From assembly GCF_001969445.1 (NCBI RefSeq), contig NZ_CP017297.1, positions 124,001 through 188,000 of the forward strand: a stretch of 64,000 nt of DNA, in the 5' to 3' direction. Positions 29,249 to 40,197 of this stretch are shown here, piece after piece (position 1 is the stretch's first letter; the number at the start of each line of letters is the position of its first letter). The notes beneath the pieces are model-generated. The model was not told the origin of the DNA. It searched no databases and saw only the letters and a list, made by a program, of their open reading frames with translations. Both the position numbers and the translations under genes were made by a program. The DNA is from Brachybacterium sp. P6-10-X1 (GTDB lineage: Bacteria > Actinomycetota > Actinomycetes > Actinomycetales > Dermabacteraceae).

Positions 29249-30397
29249 TCACCCCTGGGGATCCCACGGCATCGGCATGTAACGGCGGCGCGCGTCGTAC
29301 CACCGTTCGGTGTCCGTGGCGCGGTCCACGGCTCCTTCGAAGCGCTCGCCGAACGCCTCGGCGCGCTCGCCGGCTTCTCGGAGCCCGTCCGCGGCCTGAG
29401 GGCTGATCGGTTCGATCGCGCTCGCGCTGTGCTCGGCGACGTCGGCCGCGACCCCGGGGACGTGCGGGAGCTGGTTGGCCAGGGCGATGTCGGCCAGGGC
29501 CCCGTAGTGACGGTAGATCCCGCGCTCCCCGGCCCGCGCCGCGCCGGAGAAGTCGCCCTCGCCGAGCGCGTCGGCCACTTCGGTGCCGGTCTGGTGCCCA
29601 TTGGCCAGGATCTGATCGATCCCCGTGGTGACCTGGCCCAGGCTCGAGTCCTCCCCGAGCACCAGGGAGGAGACGTCATGGGGGACGCGCGCTGCATCGA
29701 TCACCGGGACGAACTCCTCGTGGCCGCTGTCCACCAGGGCGGACTCGGCCCGATCCAGGCCGTCGCCGACGGCATCGTGCGCGTCCATGGCCCTCTGCGC
29801 GAGCGCCGAGTAGGGGGTGGTCTTCAGGAGCAGCCGCCGCCAGTCCTCGCCGTGGGCGAGGGACTCCTCGGTGAGGTCGAACGGCTCGCCCTCGGGGAGC
29901 GGACGGCTCGGATCGATCGGTTCCTGGGGCTGGAAGGGTCCTCCGACCCAGGGGCCGGGCTTCCCCATCCCCTCCGGCCACGGGACAGCCGGCATCTCGT
30001 CGACGTCGATCGGTGCCCGGAACCCGATCGGAGGTCCTCCCTCGAGGTCCGGAGGCTGCATCGGACCGCCGGGGAGATGGTCCGGCCACTCGGCGCGCAC
30101 CGCCGCGAACGGGTCGACGGCGAGGCCGCGCTCGGCCCGGGAGGCACGGGTCTGCTGGACGGATTCCTCGTGCAGCTGCCGCGAGCGCTCCCGGAGGATC
30201 CCGCACAGGTCGCTCGCCTCGCCGGTCACGACGGCGGTCCGCTCCCGGTGCGCGCTCGCATCCGGACCGGTCCACGCGACGGTCGCGGAGCTGCTGCGCA
30301 GCAGCTCGATCAGCCGGCGCAGGCGCTCGGCCCCCTCCACGATCCGCTCGACCAGCTCGTCCATGTCCTCCGTGTCGCATCCCCAGATGATGTCCAT
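29249..30397 (-). CDS. Hypothetical protein with WXG100-like N-terminal domain
   Basis: 382 residues, not recognised as a whole. Residues 1-90 are two predicted helices joined by W42-T-G44 (SSSATVAWTGPDASAH), the size and motif position of WXG100/ESX proteins. A Pro/Gly-rich linker (about 100-170, PPDLEGGPPIGFRAPIDVD) leads to a 200-residue alpha-helical, Asp/Glu/Ala-rich C-terminal domain with no known motif. It has no signal peptide, as expected for type VII secretion substrates. No EccC/EssC, EccD or small partner gene is in the window. Alternatives are an actinobacterial cytosolic protein or a fusion toxin whose immunity gene lies elsewhere. It begins at ATG 30395-30397. Confidence 0.6.
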   Translation of the reverse strand: MDIIWGCDTEDMDELVERIVEGAERLRRLIELLRSSSATVAWTGPDASAHRERTAVVTGEASDLCGILRERSRQLHEESVQQTRASRAERGLAVDPFAAVRAEWPDHLPGGPMQPPDLEGGPPIGFRAPIDVDEMPAVPWPEGMGKPGPWVGGPFQPQEPIDPSRPLPEGEPFDLTEESLAHGEDWRRLLLKTTPYSALAQRAMDAHDAVGDGLDRAESALVDSGHEEFVPVIDAARVPHDVSSLVLGEDSSLGQVTTGIDQILANGHQTGTEVADALGEGDFSGAARAGERGIYRHYGALADIALANQLPHVPGVAADVAEHSASAIEPISPQAADGLREAGERAEAFGERFEGAVDRATDTERWYDARRRYMPMPWDPQG

Positions 30398-30504
30398 GGC
30401 GCGACCGTAGCCAGCGCAGAGGCCCGTTCACGGCGCCGGCCGCTCGGATGTGGACGGCGGAGCATTGTGGAGGAAGGTGCGCGAGGCCAGGCACGACGAC
30501 AGAG

Positions 30505-30535
30505 CGGTCCCGGGGCCGTGCTGGCCCCGGGACCG
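30505..30535 (-). terminator. leuS terminator
   Basis: A 13-bp perfect stem (30505-30517 with 30523-30535) with a five-base loop, starting 22 nt after the leuS stop on the minus strand. There is no T run, as in other terminators of this window. Confidence 0.75.
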
Positions 30536-30557
30536 ATCGACACGGTTCGGTGCGAGC

Positions 30558-33542
<2,985 letters not shown>

Positions 33543-33601
33543 GGGTGAATCGTCCTCCGAAGGATCAGTGCGGCGGATGCCGCCAGGCGTCTCGTGACAT
33601 G

Positions 33602-33625
33602 AAAAAACCCTCGCGCAGGCGAGGG
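33602..33625 (-). terminator. Intrinsic terminator/attenuator in the leuS leader
   Basis: On the minus strand CCCTCGC (33619-33625) pairs with GCGAGGG (33608-33614) around a four-base loop, followed by six T (33602-33607). It lies 60 nt before leuS and downstream of a Leu-codon mini-ORF. It is the only terminator in the window found with a clear T tract. Confidence 0.8.
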
Positions 33626-33626
33626 G

Positions 33627-33702
33627 AGCCGCATCGGTGCCCACAGCGGACCGCAGGCGCTTCAGGAGCGCAGGGTCGGCGCGGACCTTCTCCGATGCGG
33701 CT
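33627..33702 (-). promoter_or_regulatory. leuS leader RNA structure (11-bp inverted repeat and alternative pairing)
   Basis: AGCCGCATCGG (33692-33702, minus strand) is exactly complementary to CCGATGCGGCT (33627-33637), next to the terminator. Within it CCCTGCGC (33668-33675) can pair, with one bulge, with GCGCGAGGG, the 3' half of the terminator; this gives a plausible antiterminator. The arrangement fits ribosome-mediated attenuation. The folds are inferred by hand. Confidence 0.55.
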
Positions 33703-33727
33703 GCGTAAGCAGGAGCCGTCGTGCCAC
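33662..33727 (-). CDS. Candidate leuS leader peptide with three consecutive Leu codons
   Basis: A 21-codon frame beginning GTG (33725-33727): [11 protein letters not shown] and on to LRS, then TGA (33662-33664). Codons 5-7 are CTC CTG CTT. A stop in this position would place a terminating ribosome over CCCTGCGC (33668-33675), the proposed antiterminator arm. A ribosome stalled for leucyl-tRNA would leave that arm free. No strong ribosome site is seen, so translation is unproven. A different overlapping frame begins at ATG 33733-33735 and contains a rare TTA Leu codon. Confidence 0.5.
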   Translation of the reverse strand: MARRLLLTQPHRRRSAPTLRS

Positions 33728-33807
33728 GCGTTCATGGTACCGCGCTCTCGCAGCGACCTGAGTGCGGTGACCACGAGGGCGCGCGGCGGCGCGGTCGTGA
33801 TGCGGTC

Positions 33808-35211
33808 TCAGTGCTGAGGCAGCTTCAGGTTCGGATCGGGTTCGCCGAAACCTTCCGGGAGCGAGAAGGGGACGAACTGCTGCATCGTCGGGTCCACGTA
33901 CTGCTGCGCCTCCTTCACCAGGTTCTCGGGGGTGTCCGAGGCCTGGGTCAAGCTGCCCTGCATGGTCTCCATGGCGTCCCACAGCTTCGTCCCGACCGGC
34001 AGGGGAGGCCTCGACCTGGTGACGTCCAGGAGCTCGACGAAGAACTCGATCCGCGGGTCCCACCCCTCGGGATCCGCGATGGTCTCCAGGTTCGTCGGGA
34101 TGCCGGTCAGCGGCGGCATGAGGATCTTCTGGCCCTCGTAGCCCGCGTAGAACGTCATCAGCTCCCAGGCGGGCCTCGACAAGCTCGACCCCTTGGGCAT
34201 CGCCAGGGCGAAGCCGCCTGACCAGCTGAACGGTTCGTCGTTCTCGGCGGGCACGGGAAGGTGGGTGACCGCGTAGTTCATATCCGGCTTGTAGTCCGCG
34301 AGGCTGCGCACGGCCCCCGGGTTCGTGATCTGGAACAGCTGACGGTCCGAGAAGAAGGACGTCTGCGCCGGCGGTGCGTTCGGAGGCTGGTAGGTGGCCT
34401 TGAACGCGTCCATCCGGGGGAAGTCCAGACGTTCGATCCAGTCGGCGTACATCGACGCGACCGCCAGCATCTCCGGCGAGTCCAGCAGCATGTGACCCGT
34501 GGACTCGTCGTAGAAGCGGACGTCGGCGGCCATCGCCCACATGATCAGCTTCGCCTGGTCGTCCCAGGGGATCCAGGTCACCCGTTCGTAGGTGCCGTTG
34601 TCGTCCTGGACGTTGAAGGAGTCGTTGATCTCCCACAGCTGGTCGTAGGTCATCGGGCCGTTGCGGGGATCCAGCAGCGCCGGATCGATGCCCGCTTCGG
34701 TCGCCAGATCCATGTTCACGTACATGCCGCGCGTGTCGGTGGACGTCGGCAGGCCGTAGTACTGGCCGTCGTAGTGGAGCTCGTCGGTGGCGAAGCCGAT
34801 CCACCCGGCCATGAACTCCTCGGGGCCGACGCCCTCGTACTCCTCGATCAGGCCGTCGATCGGCTCGAGGAGCCCGAGGGAGGCGAACTGGGGAGCATTG
34901 AAGCGGTCCAGCCAATAGAGGTCGGGGCCCGTTCTGCCACGGATCGCCGTGATGACGCTGGAGGCATCCCCCTCCCCGTTCGAGGGGACCTGGGAGACCT
35001 CGACCTTCACCTCCGGGTTCTGTTCGGAGAACGCTTCGAGGACCTGTGCTTCCTTCTCGGCATCCGCCGCGCCGAGGCCCCACAGCTGCACGGTGTTCGG
35101 ATCACGGTCCTCGCCGACGGGCCTGTTCGTGCAGCCGATGATCGAGCCGCCGGCGATGGTCACGCTCACGCCGGCGCCGAGGGCGCGCAGCAGGGTCCGA
35201 CGATCGATCAT
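33808..35211 (-). CDS. Sugar ABC transporter substrate-binding lipoprotein, copy 2
   Basis: 467-residue extracellular solute-binding protein. The twin-Arg-like start MIDRRTLLRALGAG leads to the lipobox IAGGSIIGC, so it is a lipoprotein anchored outside the membrane. The binding domain begins NTVQLWGLGAADAEKEAQV. It is a close paralog of the gene directly upstream: signal peptide, most core segments and the tail PENLVKEAQQYVDPTMQQF are nearly identical, while other parts differ. It is the last gene of the permease operon, separated from its twin by 139 bp with a strong hairpin. The duplicate probably widened or tuned substrate range. Confidence 0.93.
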   Translation of the reverse strand: MIDRRTLLRALGAGVSVTIAGGSIIGCTNRPVGEDRDPNTVQLWGLGAADAEKEAQVLEAFSEQNPEVKVEVSQVPSNGEGDASSVITAIRGRTGPDLYWLDRFNAPQFASLGLLEPIDGLIEEYEGVGPEEFMAGWIGFATDELHYDGQYYGLPTSTDTRGMYVNMDLATEAGIDPALLDPRNGPMTYDQLWEINDSFNVQDDNGTYERVTWIPWDDQAKLIMWAMAADVRFYDESTGHMLLDSPEMLAVASMYADWIERLDFPRMDAFKATYQPPNAPPAQTSFFSDRQLFQITNPGAVRSLADYKPDMNYAVTHLPVPAENDEPFSWSGGFALAMPKGSSLSRPAWELMTFYAGYEGQKILMPPLTGIPTNLETIADPEGWDPRIEFFVELLDVTRSRPPLPVGTKLWDAMETMQGSLTQASDTPENLVKEAQQYVDPTMQQFVPFSLPEGFGEPDPNLKLPQH

Positions 35212-35295
35212 GGTGTACCTCCGGGGTGATGCAGGATGGGGGAACGGGACGGGGCGGACGGACGCCGCGCATCAGCGCCATCACGCTGGGCCGGC

Positions 35296-35338
35296 CCGGG
35301 GACGGGGCGAAGGGTCGTCGGCCCCGCTCCGTCCCCGG
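35296..35338 (-). terminator. Strong hairpin between the duplicated binding-protein genes
   Basis: CCGGGGACGG (35296-35305) and CCGTCCCCGG (35329-35338) are perfect inverted repeats, and GGGGC/GCCCC pair inside. The hairpin follows the first binding-protein stop at 35351. It may end part of the transcripts or protect the upstream message, so the two copies may differ in amount. Confidence 0.65.
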
Positions 35339-35350
35339 CAGGTCGCGCGC

Positions 35351-36763
35351 TCAGGCGCCCGGCACGTCCTCGACGGGGAAGTGCGGATCCGGCTCCCCGA
35401 AACCCTCGGGGAGCGTGACCGGGCAGAACTGCTGCATCGTCGGATCCACGTACTGCTGGGCCTCCTTGACCAGGTTCTCCGGGGTGTCCGAGGCCTGGTT
35501 GAGGCTGCCCTGCATGGTCATCATGGCGTCCCACAGCTTCGTGCCGACCGGCAGCGGTGGACGGGACTTGGCCACGCCCAGAAGCTCCACGAAGAACTTG
35601 ATGTCCCGGTCCCACCCCTTCGGGTCCTCGACGGTCTCGATGTTGGTGGGGATGCGACTGATCTGCGGCATCAGGATGCTCTGGCCCTCGTAGCCCGCGT
35701 AGAACTTGAAGAAGTCCCAGGCCGCCTTCGACATGCTCGCGCCCTTCGGCATCGTCAGCGCGAAGCCGCCGGCCCAGGTGAAGGGCTCATCGCCCTCCTC
35801 CGGCACCGGCAGATGGGTGACGGTGTACTCCATGTCGGGCTTGTAGTCCGCCTGGGACTGGACGCCCCAGGGGCCGGTGATCTGGAACAGCTGGCGATCG
35901 GAGAAGAAGGACGTCTGCGTCGGCGGGGCGTTCGGCGGTTGGTACGTCGCCTTGAAGGCGTCCAGGCGGGCGAAGTCCAAGCGCTCGATCCAGCCGGCGT
36001 ACATCTCCGCCACGGCCAGCATCTCCGGAGAGTCCAGCAGCGTATGACAGGTCTCGTTGGAGAAGAACTTGACGCCGTTGGCCATCGCCCACATCAGCAA
36101 CGAGGCCTGGTCGTCCCAGGGGATCCAGGTCACCCGCTCGTAGGTGCCGCTCTCGTTCTGCACGTTGAACGCGTCGTTGATCTCCCAGAGCTGCTCGTAG
36201 GACATCGGCCCGTTGGCCGGATCCAGCAGGGACCGGTCGATGCCGGCCTCGTCGGCCAGACCCAGGTTCACGTACATCCCGCGGGTATCGGTGTCCATCG
36301 GCAGTCCGTAGTACTGGCCGTCGTAGAACAGTTCGTCGGTGGCGAACTTGACCCATCCGGCCATGAACTCCTCGACGCTGACGTCCTCGTGCTCCTCGAT
36401 GAGGCCGTCGATGGGCTCGAGCAGCCCGAGGGAGGCGAACTGGGCCCCGTTGAAGCGGTCCATGAAGTAGATGTCGGGGCCGGTGCGGCCGCGCACGGCC
36501 GTGATGACGCTGGAGGCGTCGCCCTGACCGTTGGAGGGCACCTGGGAGACCTCGATCTTCACATCGGGGTTCTGTTCGGAGAAGGCCTCGATGACCTGCA
36601 TCTCCTTCTCCTGGTCCGAGGCCCAGATGCCCCAGAGGCGCACCGTGTTCGGGTCGCGGTCCTCGCCGACGGGGCGGTTGGTGCAGCCGATGACCGAGCC
36701 ACCTGCGATGGTCACGCTGGCGCCGGCGCCGAGGGCGCGCAGCAGAGTTCGACGATCGATCAC
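35351..36763 (-). CDS. Sugar ABC transporter substrate-binding lipoprotein, copy 1
   Basis: 470-residue lipoprotein, same architecture as its downstream twin: RRTLLRALGAG, lipobox IAGGSVIGC, binding domain from NTVRLWGIWASDQEKEM. It starts at GTG (36761-36763) overlapping the permease stop by GTGA, so it is translated with the permeases. It has one Cys in SNETCHTLLDS and one in QQFCPVTLP that the twin lacks (STGHMLL, QQFVPFS). The sugar is unknown; the ROK repressor beyond the permeases suggests a sugar or sugar-phosphate signal. Confidence 0.94.
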   Translation of the reverse strand: MIDRRTLLRALGAGASVTIAGGSVIGCTNRPVGEDRDPNTVRLWGIWASDQEKEMQVIEAFSEQNPDVKIEVSQVPSNGQGDASSVITAVRGRTGPDIYFMDRFNGAQFASLGLLEPIDGLIEEHEDVSVEEFMAGWVKFATDELFYDGQYYGLPMDTDTRGMYVNLGLADEAGIDRSLLDPANGPMSYEQLWEINDAFNVQNESGTYERVTWIPWDDQASLLMWAMANGVKFFSNETCHTLLDSPEMLAVAEMYAGWIERLDFARLDAFKATYQPPNAPPTQTSFFSDRQLFQITGPWGVQSQADYKPDMEYTVTHLPVPEEGDEPFTWAGGFALTMPKGASMSKAAWDFFKFYAGYEGQSILMPQISRIPTNIETVEDPKGWDRDIKFFVELLGVAKSRPPLPVGTKLWDAMMTMQGSLNQASDTPENLVKEAQQYVDPTMQQFCPVTLPEGFGEPDPHFPVEDVPGA

Positions 36764-37683
36764 TTGAAACCTCCGAGGGTGATGCCGCTGACGAAGTAGC
36801 GCTGGAAGATGAAGAACAGGATCACCAGGGGGAGCAGCACCAGGAACGAGGCAGCCATGAGCAGGTTGAACTGGACGTCCTGGGAGTTCACGGAGCGGAA
36901 GACCTCCATACCGATCGACAGCGTCTGCTTGTCCTCGTCCTGCAGGTAGATCAGGGGGCCCATGAAGTCGTTCCACGTGCCCACGGCCGCGAAGATCGCG
37001 ATCACGGTGATGGCGGGCCGTGCGGTCGGGAACACGATCCGCCAGGCGATGGACCACTCGCTGGCCCCGTCCACCCGCGCGGCGTCGAGCATGTCGCGCG
37101 GGGTCTGCAGCATGAACTGGCGCAGCAGGAAGGTGAAGAAGCCGCCCGCGAACAGCGCCGGGACGATCAGGGGCACGAAGGTGTTGACGAATCCGAGGGC
37201 CGCCCACATGTCGAACATCGGGATCAGGGTCACCGGGAACGGCAGGAACAGCGTGGCCAGCACGATGAAGAACACCTTGTTGCGGCCGGGCCATTCGATG
37301 CAGGCGAATCCGTAGGCGACGATGAAGTTCGAGATCACGCTGAAGACGACGACGCTGATGGTGATGATCGCGCTGTTGCGGAAGAAGGTCCAGAACGGCA
37401 TCACCGTGACCGCGTCGTAGAAGTTCTCCCAGCGCAGCTCCGTCGGGAACAGCGTCGGCGGGAACTGGGCGAGCTCCTCCGGCGTCTTCAGCGCCGAGAT
37501 GATCATCCAGTACACGGGCAGGGAGAACAGCAGCAGGACCGCGAGCATGACCAGGCGCGATATCCACGCGCTGACCCTGGTGGGGCGGGAGCCGTCGGCA
37601 TTGCGCCCGTAGTTGGACCGGGACTTGAGCTTGGGTGCCTGACCGAGGTCCTGGGCACCGGGATTGGCGGTATTGATGGCCAT
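36760..37683 (-). CDS. Carbohydrate ABC transporter permease, MalG type
   Basis: 307-residue inner-membrane permease with six predicted spans. The cytoplasmic EAA loop is MLDAARVDGASEWSIAWRIVFPTARPA, the site that contacts the ATPase. The N-terminal 40 residues are polar and basic (LKSRSNYGRNADGSRPTR). It sits 16 nt after the MalF-type gene and overlaps the binding-protein start by 4 nt. No ATPase gene is in the operon; the MsmK/MsiK-like protein at 60-61 kb is the likely partner. Confidence 0.95.
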   Translation of the reverse strand: MAINTANPGAQDLGQAPKLKSRSNYGRNADGSRPTRVSAWISRLVMLAVLLLFSLPVYWMIISALKTPEELAQFPPTLFPTELRWENFYDAVTVMPFWTFFRNSAIITISVVVFSVISNFIVAYGFACIEWPGRNKVFFIVLATLFLPFPVTLIPMFDMWAALGFVNTFVPLIVPALFAGGFFTFLLRQFMLQTPRDMLDAARVDGASEWSIAWRIVFPTARPAITVIAIFAAVGTWNDFMGPLIYLQDEDKQTLSIGMEVFRSVNSQDVQFNLLMAASFLVLLPLVILFFIFQRYFVSGITLGGFK

Positions 37684-37699
37684 GGGGTTCTCCTGTTCC

Positions 37700-38725
37700 T
37701 CAGCCGGCCGACACGTCGTAGTTCACGAACCGGCGGGAGAGCCAGTAGATGAGTCCGGCCAGCAGCATGCCGAACAGGAACAGCAGCACCGCGAGCGCCG
37801 AGGCGAAGCCGAGCTGCCCGTACGAGAACGCGTTGCGCCAGAGGTACAGCATGTAGAACAGCGTCGAGTTGTCCGGCCCGCCGTCCGTCATGATGAACGC
37901 CTCGGTGAACACCATCATCGCGCCGGAGACACCGGTGATCAGGTTGAACAGGATCGTGGGGGTCAGCAGCGGGACGGTGATCGCGAAGAACTGGCGGAAC
38001 CGGCTCGCTCCGTCGATGCGCGCCGCCTCGTAGAGGGTGTCGGGGATGTTCCGCAGCCCCGCGAGGTAGATCAGCGCCGCATTGCCCGCACCGAGCTGGG
38101 CCATCACGATCATGACGATCTTCGCGTACTGCGGGTCGCCCAGCAGGTTCGTGGCCGGCATCCCGAACAGCCCCAGGAACTGGTTGACGATGCCGTACTG
38201 GGGGTTGACGAACACGATGAAGATGAACGACAGCGCGAACATCGGGATCAGCGAGGGCAGGTACAGCAAGGTCCGGTACAGCGCGACCTCGCGCACGTTG
38301 CGGTTCATCGCCAAGGCCAGCAGCAGCGCGACCACGAGCCCGATCGGGACCGCGAGGAGCATGTAGTAGACGGTGTTGCCGACTGCGGTGCGCACCAGCG
38401 GGTCGAGGAATGCGGCGATGTAGTTCTGGAACCCGATGAACGTCGGGGACTGCATCCCGGAGTACTGGGTCAGGCTGATCGCGAAGGAGTAGATCAGCGG
38501 GTAGATCACGAAGACCGTGACCCCGATGATCCAGGGGGAGATGAACAGCAGTCCCATCCGCAGATTGCGTTTCTCGCGCCCGGTGAGCTTTCTCTTCACC
38601 GGCCTCGTGCCCGCCGTGCCGTCGCCGGCTCGGGGTCCGCTGCGCGCTGTGGGGTCGGCGGCGGGGCCGGGGCCGGATGGTCCGGTCCGCGGGGTGTCCG
38701 TCGCGACGACGTCGCTGGCGCTCAT
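37700..38725 (-). CDS. Carbohydrate ABC transporter permease, MalF type
   Basis: 341-residue permease, first gene of the operon. About 50 polar residues (Thr/Pro/Gly rich, ending VKRKLTGREKRNLRMG) precede six spans. The EAA loop is TLYEAARIDGASRFRQFFAITVPLLTPT. The ATG at 38723-38725 has AAGGGAGAG upstream. Its promoter overlaps the GTGTGAG-N8-CTCACAC operator shared with the divergent ROK gene. Confidence 0.95.
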   Translation of the reverse strand: MSASDVVATDTPRTGPSGPGPAADPTARSGPRAGDGTAGTRPVKRKLTGREKRNLRMGLLFISPWIIGVTVFVIYPLIYSFAISLTQYSGMQSPTFIGFQNYIAAFLDPLVRTAVGNTVYYMLLAVPIGLVVALLLALAMNRNVREVALYRTLLYLPSLIPMFALSFIFIVFVNPQYGIVNQFLGLFGMPATNLLGDPQYAKIVMIVMAQLGAGNAALIYLAGLRNIPDTLYEAARIDGASRFRQFFAITVPLLTPTILFNLITGVSGAMMVFTEAFIMTDGGPDNSTLFYMLYLWRNAFSYGQLGFASALAVLLFLFGMLLAGLIYWLSRRFVNYDVSAG

Positions 38726-38831
38726 CGCTCTCCCTTCAGGTAAGCACCGCGCCGCCCTCGGTGCGGTGAAGCGGGAGCAGTAGGCGTCGGTGCCTCGCGG
38801 ATCCGTGGGGGAGAAGGGGCCGCGTCGTCCC

Positions 38832-38853
38832 GTGTGAGGTAGGTTACTCACAC
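38832..38853. promoter_or_regulatory. Probable ROK operator GTGTGAG-N8-CTCACAC
   Basis: A perfect 7-bp inverted repeat (38832-38838 and 38847-38853) whose eight-base spacer contains the -10 hexamer of the divergent permease operon. The arrangement predicts that the ROK repressor excludes RNA polymerase. Confidence 0.75.
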
Positions 38854-38869
38854 CGATGGACATATGCAA
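38841..38869 (-). promoter_or_regulatory. Promoter of the sugar permease operon
   Basis: On the minus strand TTGCAT (38864-38869) and TAACCT (38841-38846) are spaced by 17 nt, a near-consensus vegetative promoter. The -10 box lies inside the operator repeat. The leader to the permease ATG is about 110 nt. Confidence 0.65.
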
Positions 38870-38912
38870 TAACCGCTTAAGCACCCGCGTCGGCGGTCGG
38901 AGAGGAGGCCCC

Positions 38913-40148
38913 GTGCACGGCTCATCGATGACGGACATCGGCGCGTTCAACGAGAAGCTCGTCCTGCAGACGATCCGCAGCGCCCCGGACGGGATCGGCC
39001 AGTCGGAGGTGGTCCGGCGCAGTCGTCTCTCCCGCCAGGCGGTCTCGCTGATCACCCGGCGCCTGCTGGCCGACGGGCTGGTGGAGCAGGCGGGCCGGCG
39101 CATCTCCGGCCCCGGCAAGCCGCACACGCTGCTGCGGGTGGTCGCCGACGCCCGGCTCGCCATCGGCGTGCACCTGGACCCCGCGCACATCGCCGTGGTG
39201 ATCTGCGATCTCGCGGCGCGCCCGGTGGCCCGCACGACGCTCGCGCCGCCGACGCATGATCCGCGCGCGGATCTCGAACGGATCGCCGCGGCGATCGCGG
39301 AGCTGAGCCGCTCGTTGGGGGCGAGCGGACCTGTGCCGGGGGAGGGGGAGGCCGAGACGGCGACCCATCGTCGCCTGCTGGGGATCGGGATCGCGGCCCC
39401 GGCCGGGCTCGACGCCGATGCCGGGATCCTGCGCGACCCGCCGTGGATCCCGGGCTGGCGGGACGTGCCGGTGGTCGATGCGCTCAGCGCGGTCACCGGT
39501 CTGCCCGCGACGCTCGACAAGGACACCAACGCCGCCCTGACGGGGGAGATCTGGTCGCGCCATCTCGACGCCGTGGAGACGATCCTGTACCTGTACGTCG
39601 GGCACGGCGTGGGGTCGGCCGTCAGCGGCGGGGGCCGGGTCCACCGCGGCGGCAGCACCCAGGCCGGGGAGATCGGCCACCTGCCCATCGGCCGAGCGGA
39701 TCAGGTCTGCCCGTGCGGCCGCCACGGCTGCCAGAGCCTGTACACCGATGCGCACGTGATGATCGCCAACGCGCGCGAGGCCGGGATCTCGATGCCCGCC
39801 GGGGCAGGGACGACCGCGGCGCTGGAGGCGCTGTCGGCCGCTGCCGCGGACGGTTCGCCGTCGGCGCGGTCGATCATCGGTTCCCATGCGAGCGCGCTCG
39901 GGGAGGCGATCCGCATCCTGGCCGGGGTGCACGACCCCCAGCGGATCATCATCGGTGGGCCGACCTGGCCCGCACTGCGGGAGGTCGGAGAGGCGGAGGT
40001 GCTCCGTGCGCTCGAGGGCTGGAGGGCCGGCACCTCGGGGGTGGTGGAGTCCTCCCACCTGGGCGATGACGTCGGCGCGATCGGGGCGGCCAGCCTCTTC
40101 CTCGATCAGGAGCTGGCGCCCGGCACCTCCGGCACGTCCCCGTTCTGA
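38913..40148 (+). CDS. ROK-family transcriptional repressor (NagC/XylR type)
   Basis: 411 residues. An N-terminal winged helix-turn-helix (about residues 25-75, GIGQSEVVRRSRLSRQAVSLITRRLLADGLV) precedes a sugar-kinase-like ROK domain. The domain has GIGIAAPAGLD, DKDTNAALTGE, YVGHGVGSAV, GEIGHLPIG and the zinc site CPCGRHGCQSLYTD. GGAGG four nucleotides before the GTG at 38913 decides the start; ATG at 38856 lies in promoter DNA and ATG at 38928 is far from any ribosome site. It diverges from the permease operon across a perfect inverted repeat and is surely its regulator. It likely senses an imported sugar. Confidence 0.93.
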   Translation: MHGSSMTDIGAFNEKLVLQTIRSAPDGIGQSEVVRRSRLSRQAVSLITRRLLADGLVEQAGRRISGPGKPHTLLRVVADARLAIGVHLDPAHIAVVICDLAARPVARTTLAPPTHDPRADLERIAAAIAELSRSLGASGPVPGEGEAETATHRRLLGIGIAAPAGLDADAGILRDPPWIPGWRDVPVVDALSAVTGLPATLDKDTNAALTGEIWSRHLDAVETILYLYVGHGVGSAVSGGGRVHRGGSTQAGEIGHLPIGRADQVCPCGRHGCQSLYTDAHVMIANAREAGISMPAGAGTTAALEALSAAAADGSPSARSIIGSHASALGEAIRILAGVHDPQRIIIGGPTWPALREVGEAEVLRALEGWRAGTSGVVESSHLGDDVGAIGAASLFLDQELAPGTSGTSPF

Positions 40149-40197
40149 GGTCGCCGGGGCGAGGTCGGCGAACTCCGGGAGCTGCTGCTCGGTGGGG

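Noticed and set aside
33736..33744. T-box-like GGTACCGCG near the leuS leader
   Set aside because: It lies on the plus strand, opposite to leuS transcription; no specifier loop or stem I is seen, and no plus-strand gene follows. Part of it is the probable -10 region of the minus-strand promoter.
33565..33774. 69-codon frame in the leuS leader starting at 33774 as a real protein
   Set aside because: Composition is Arg/Cys/Pro/His rich, it spans the terminator, and includes a rare TTA codon; the 21-codon Leu-rich frame explains the leader better.
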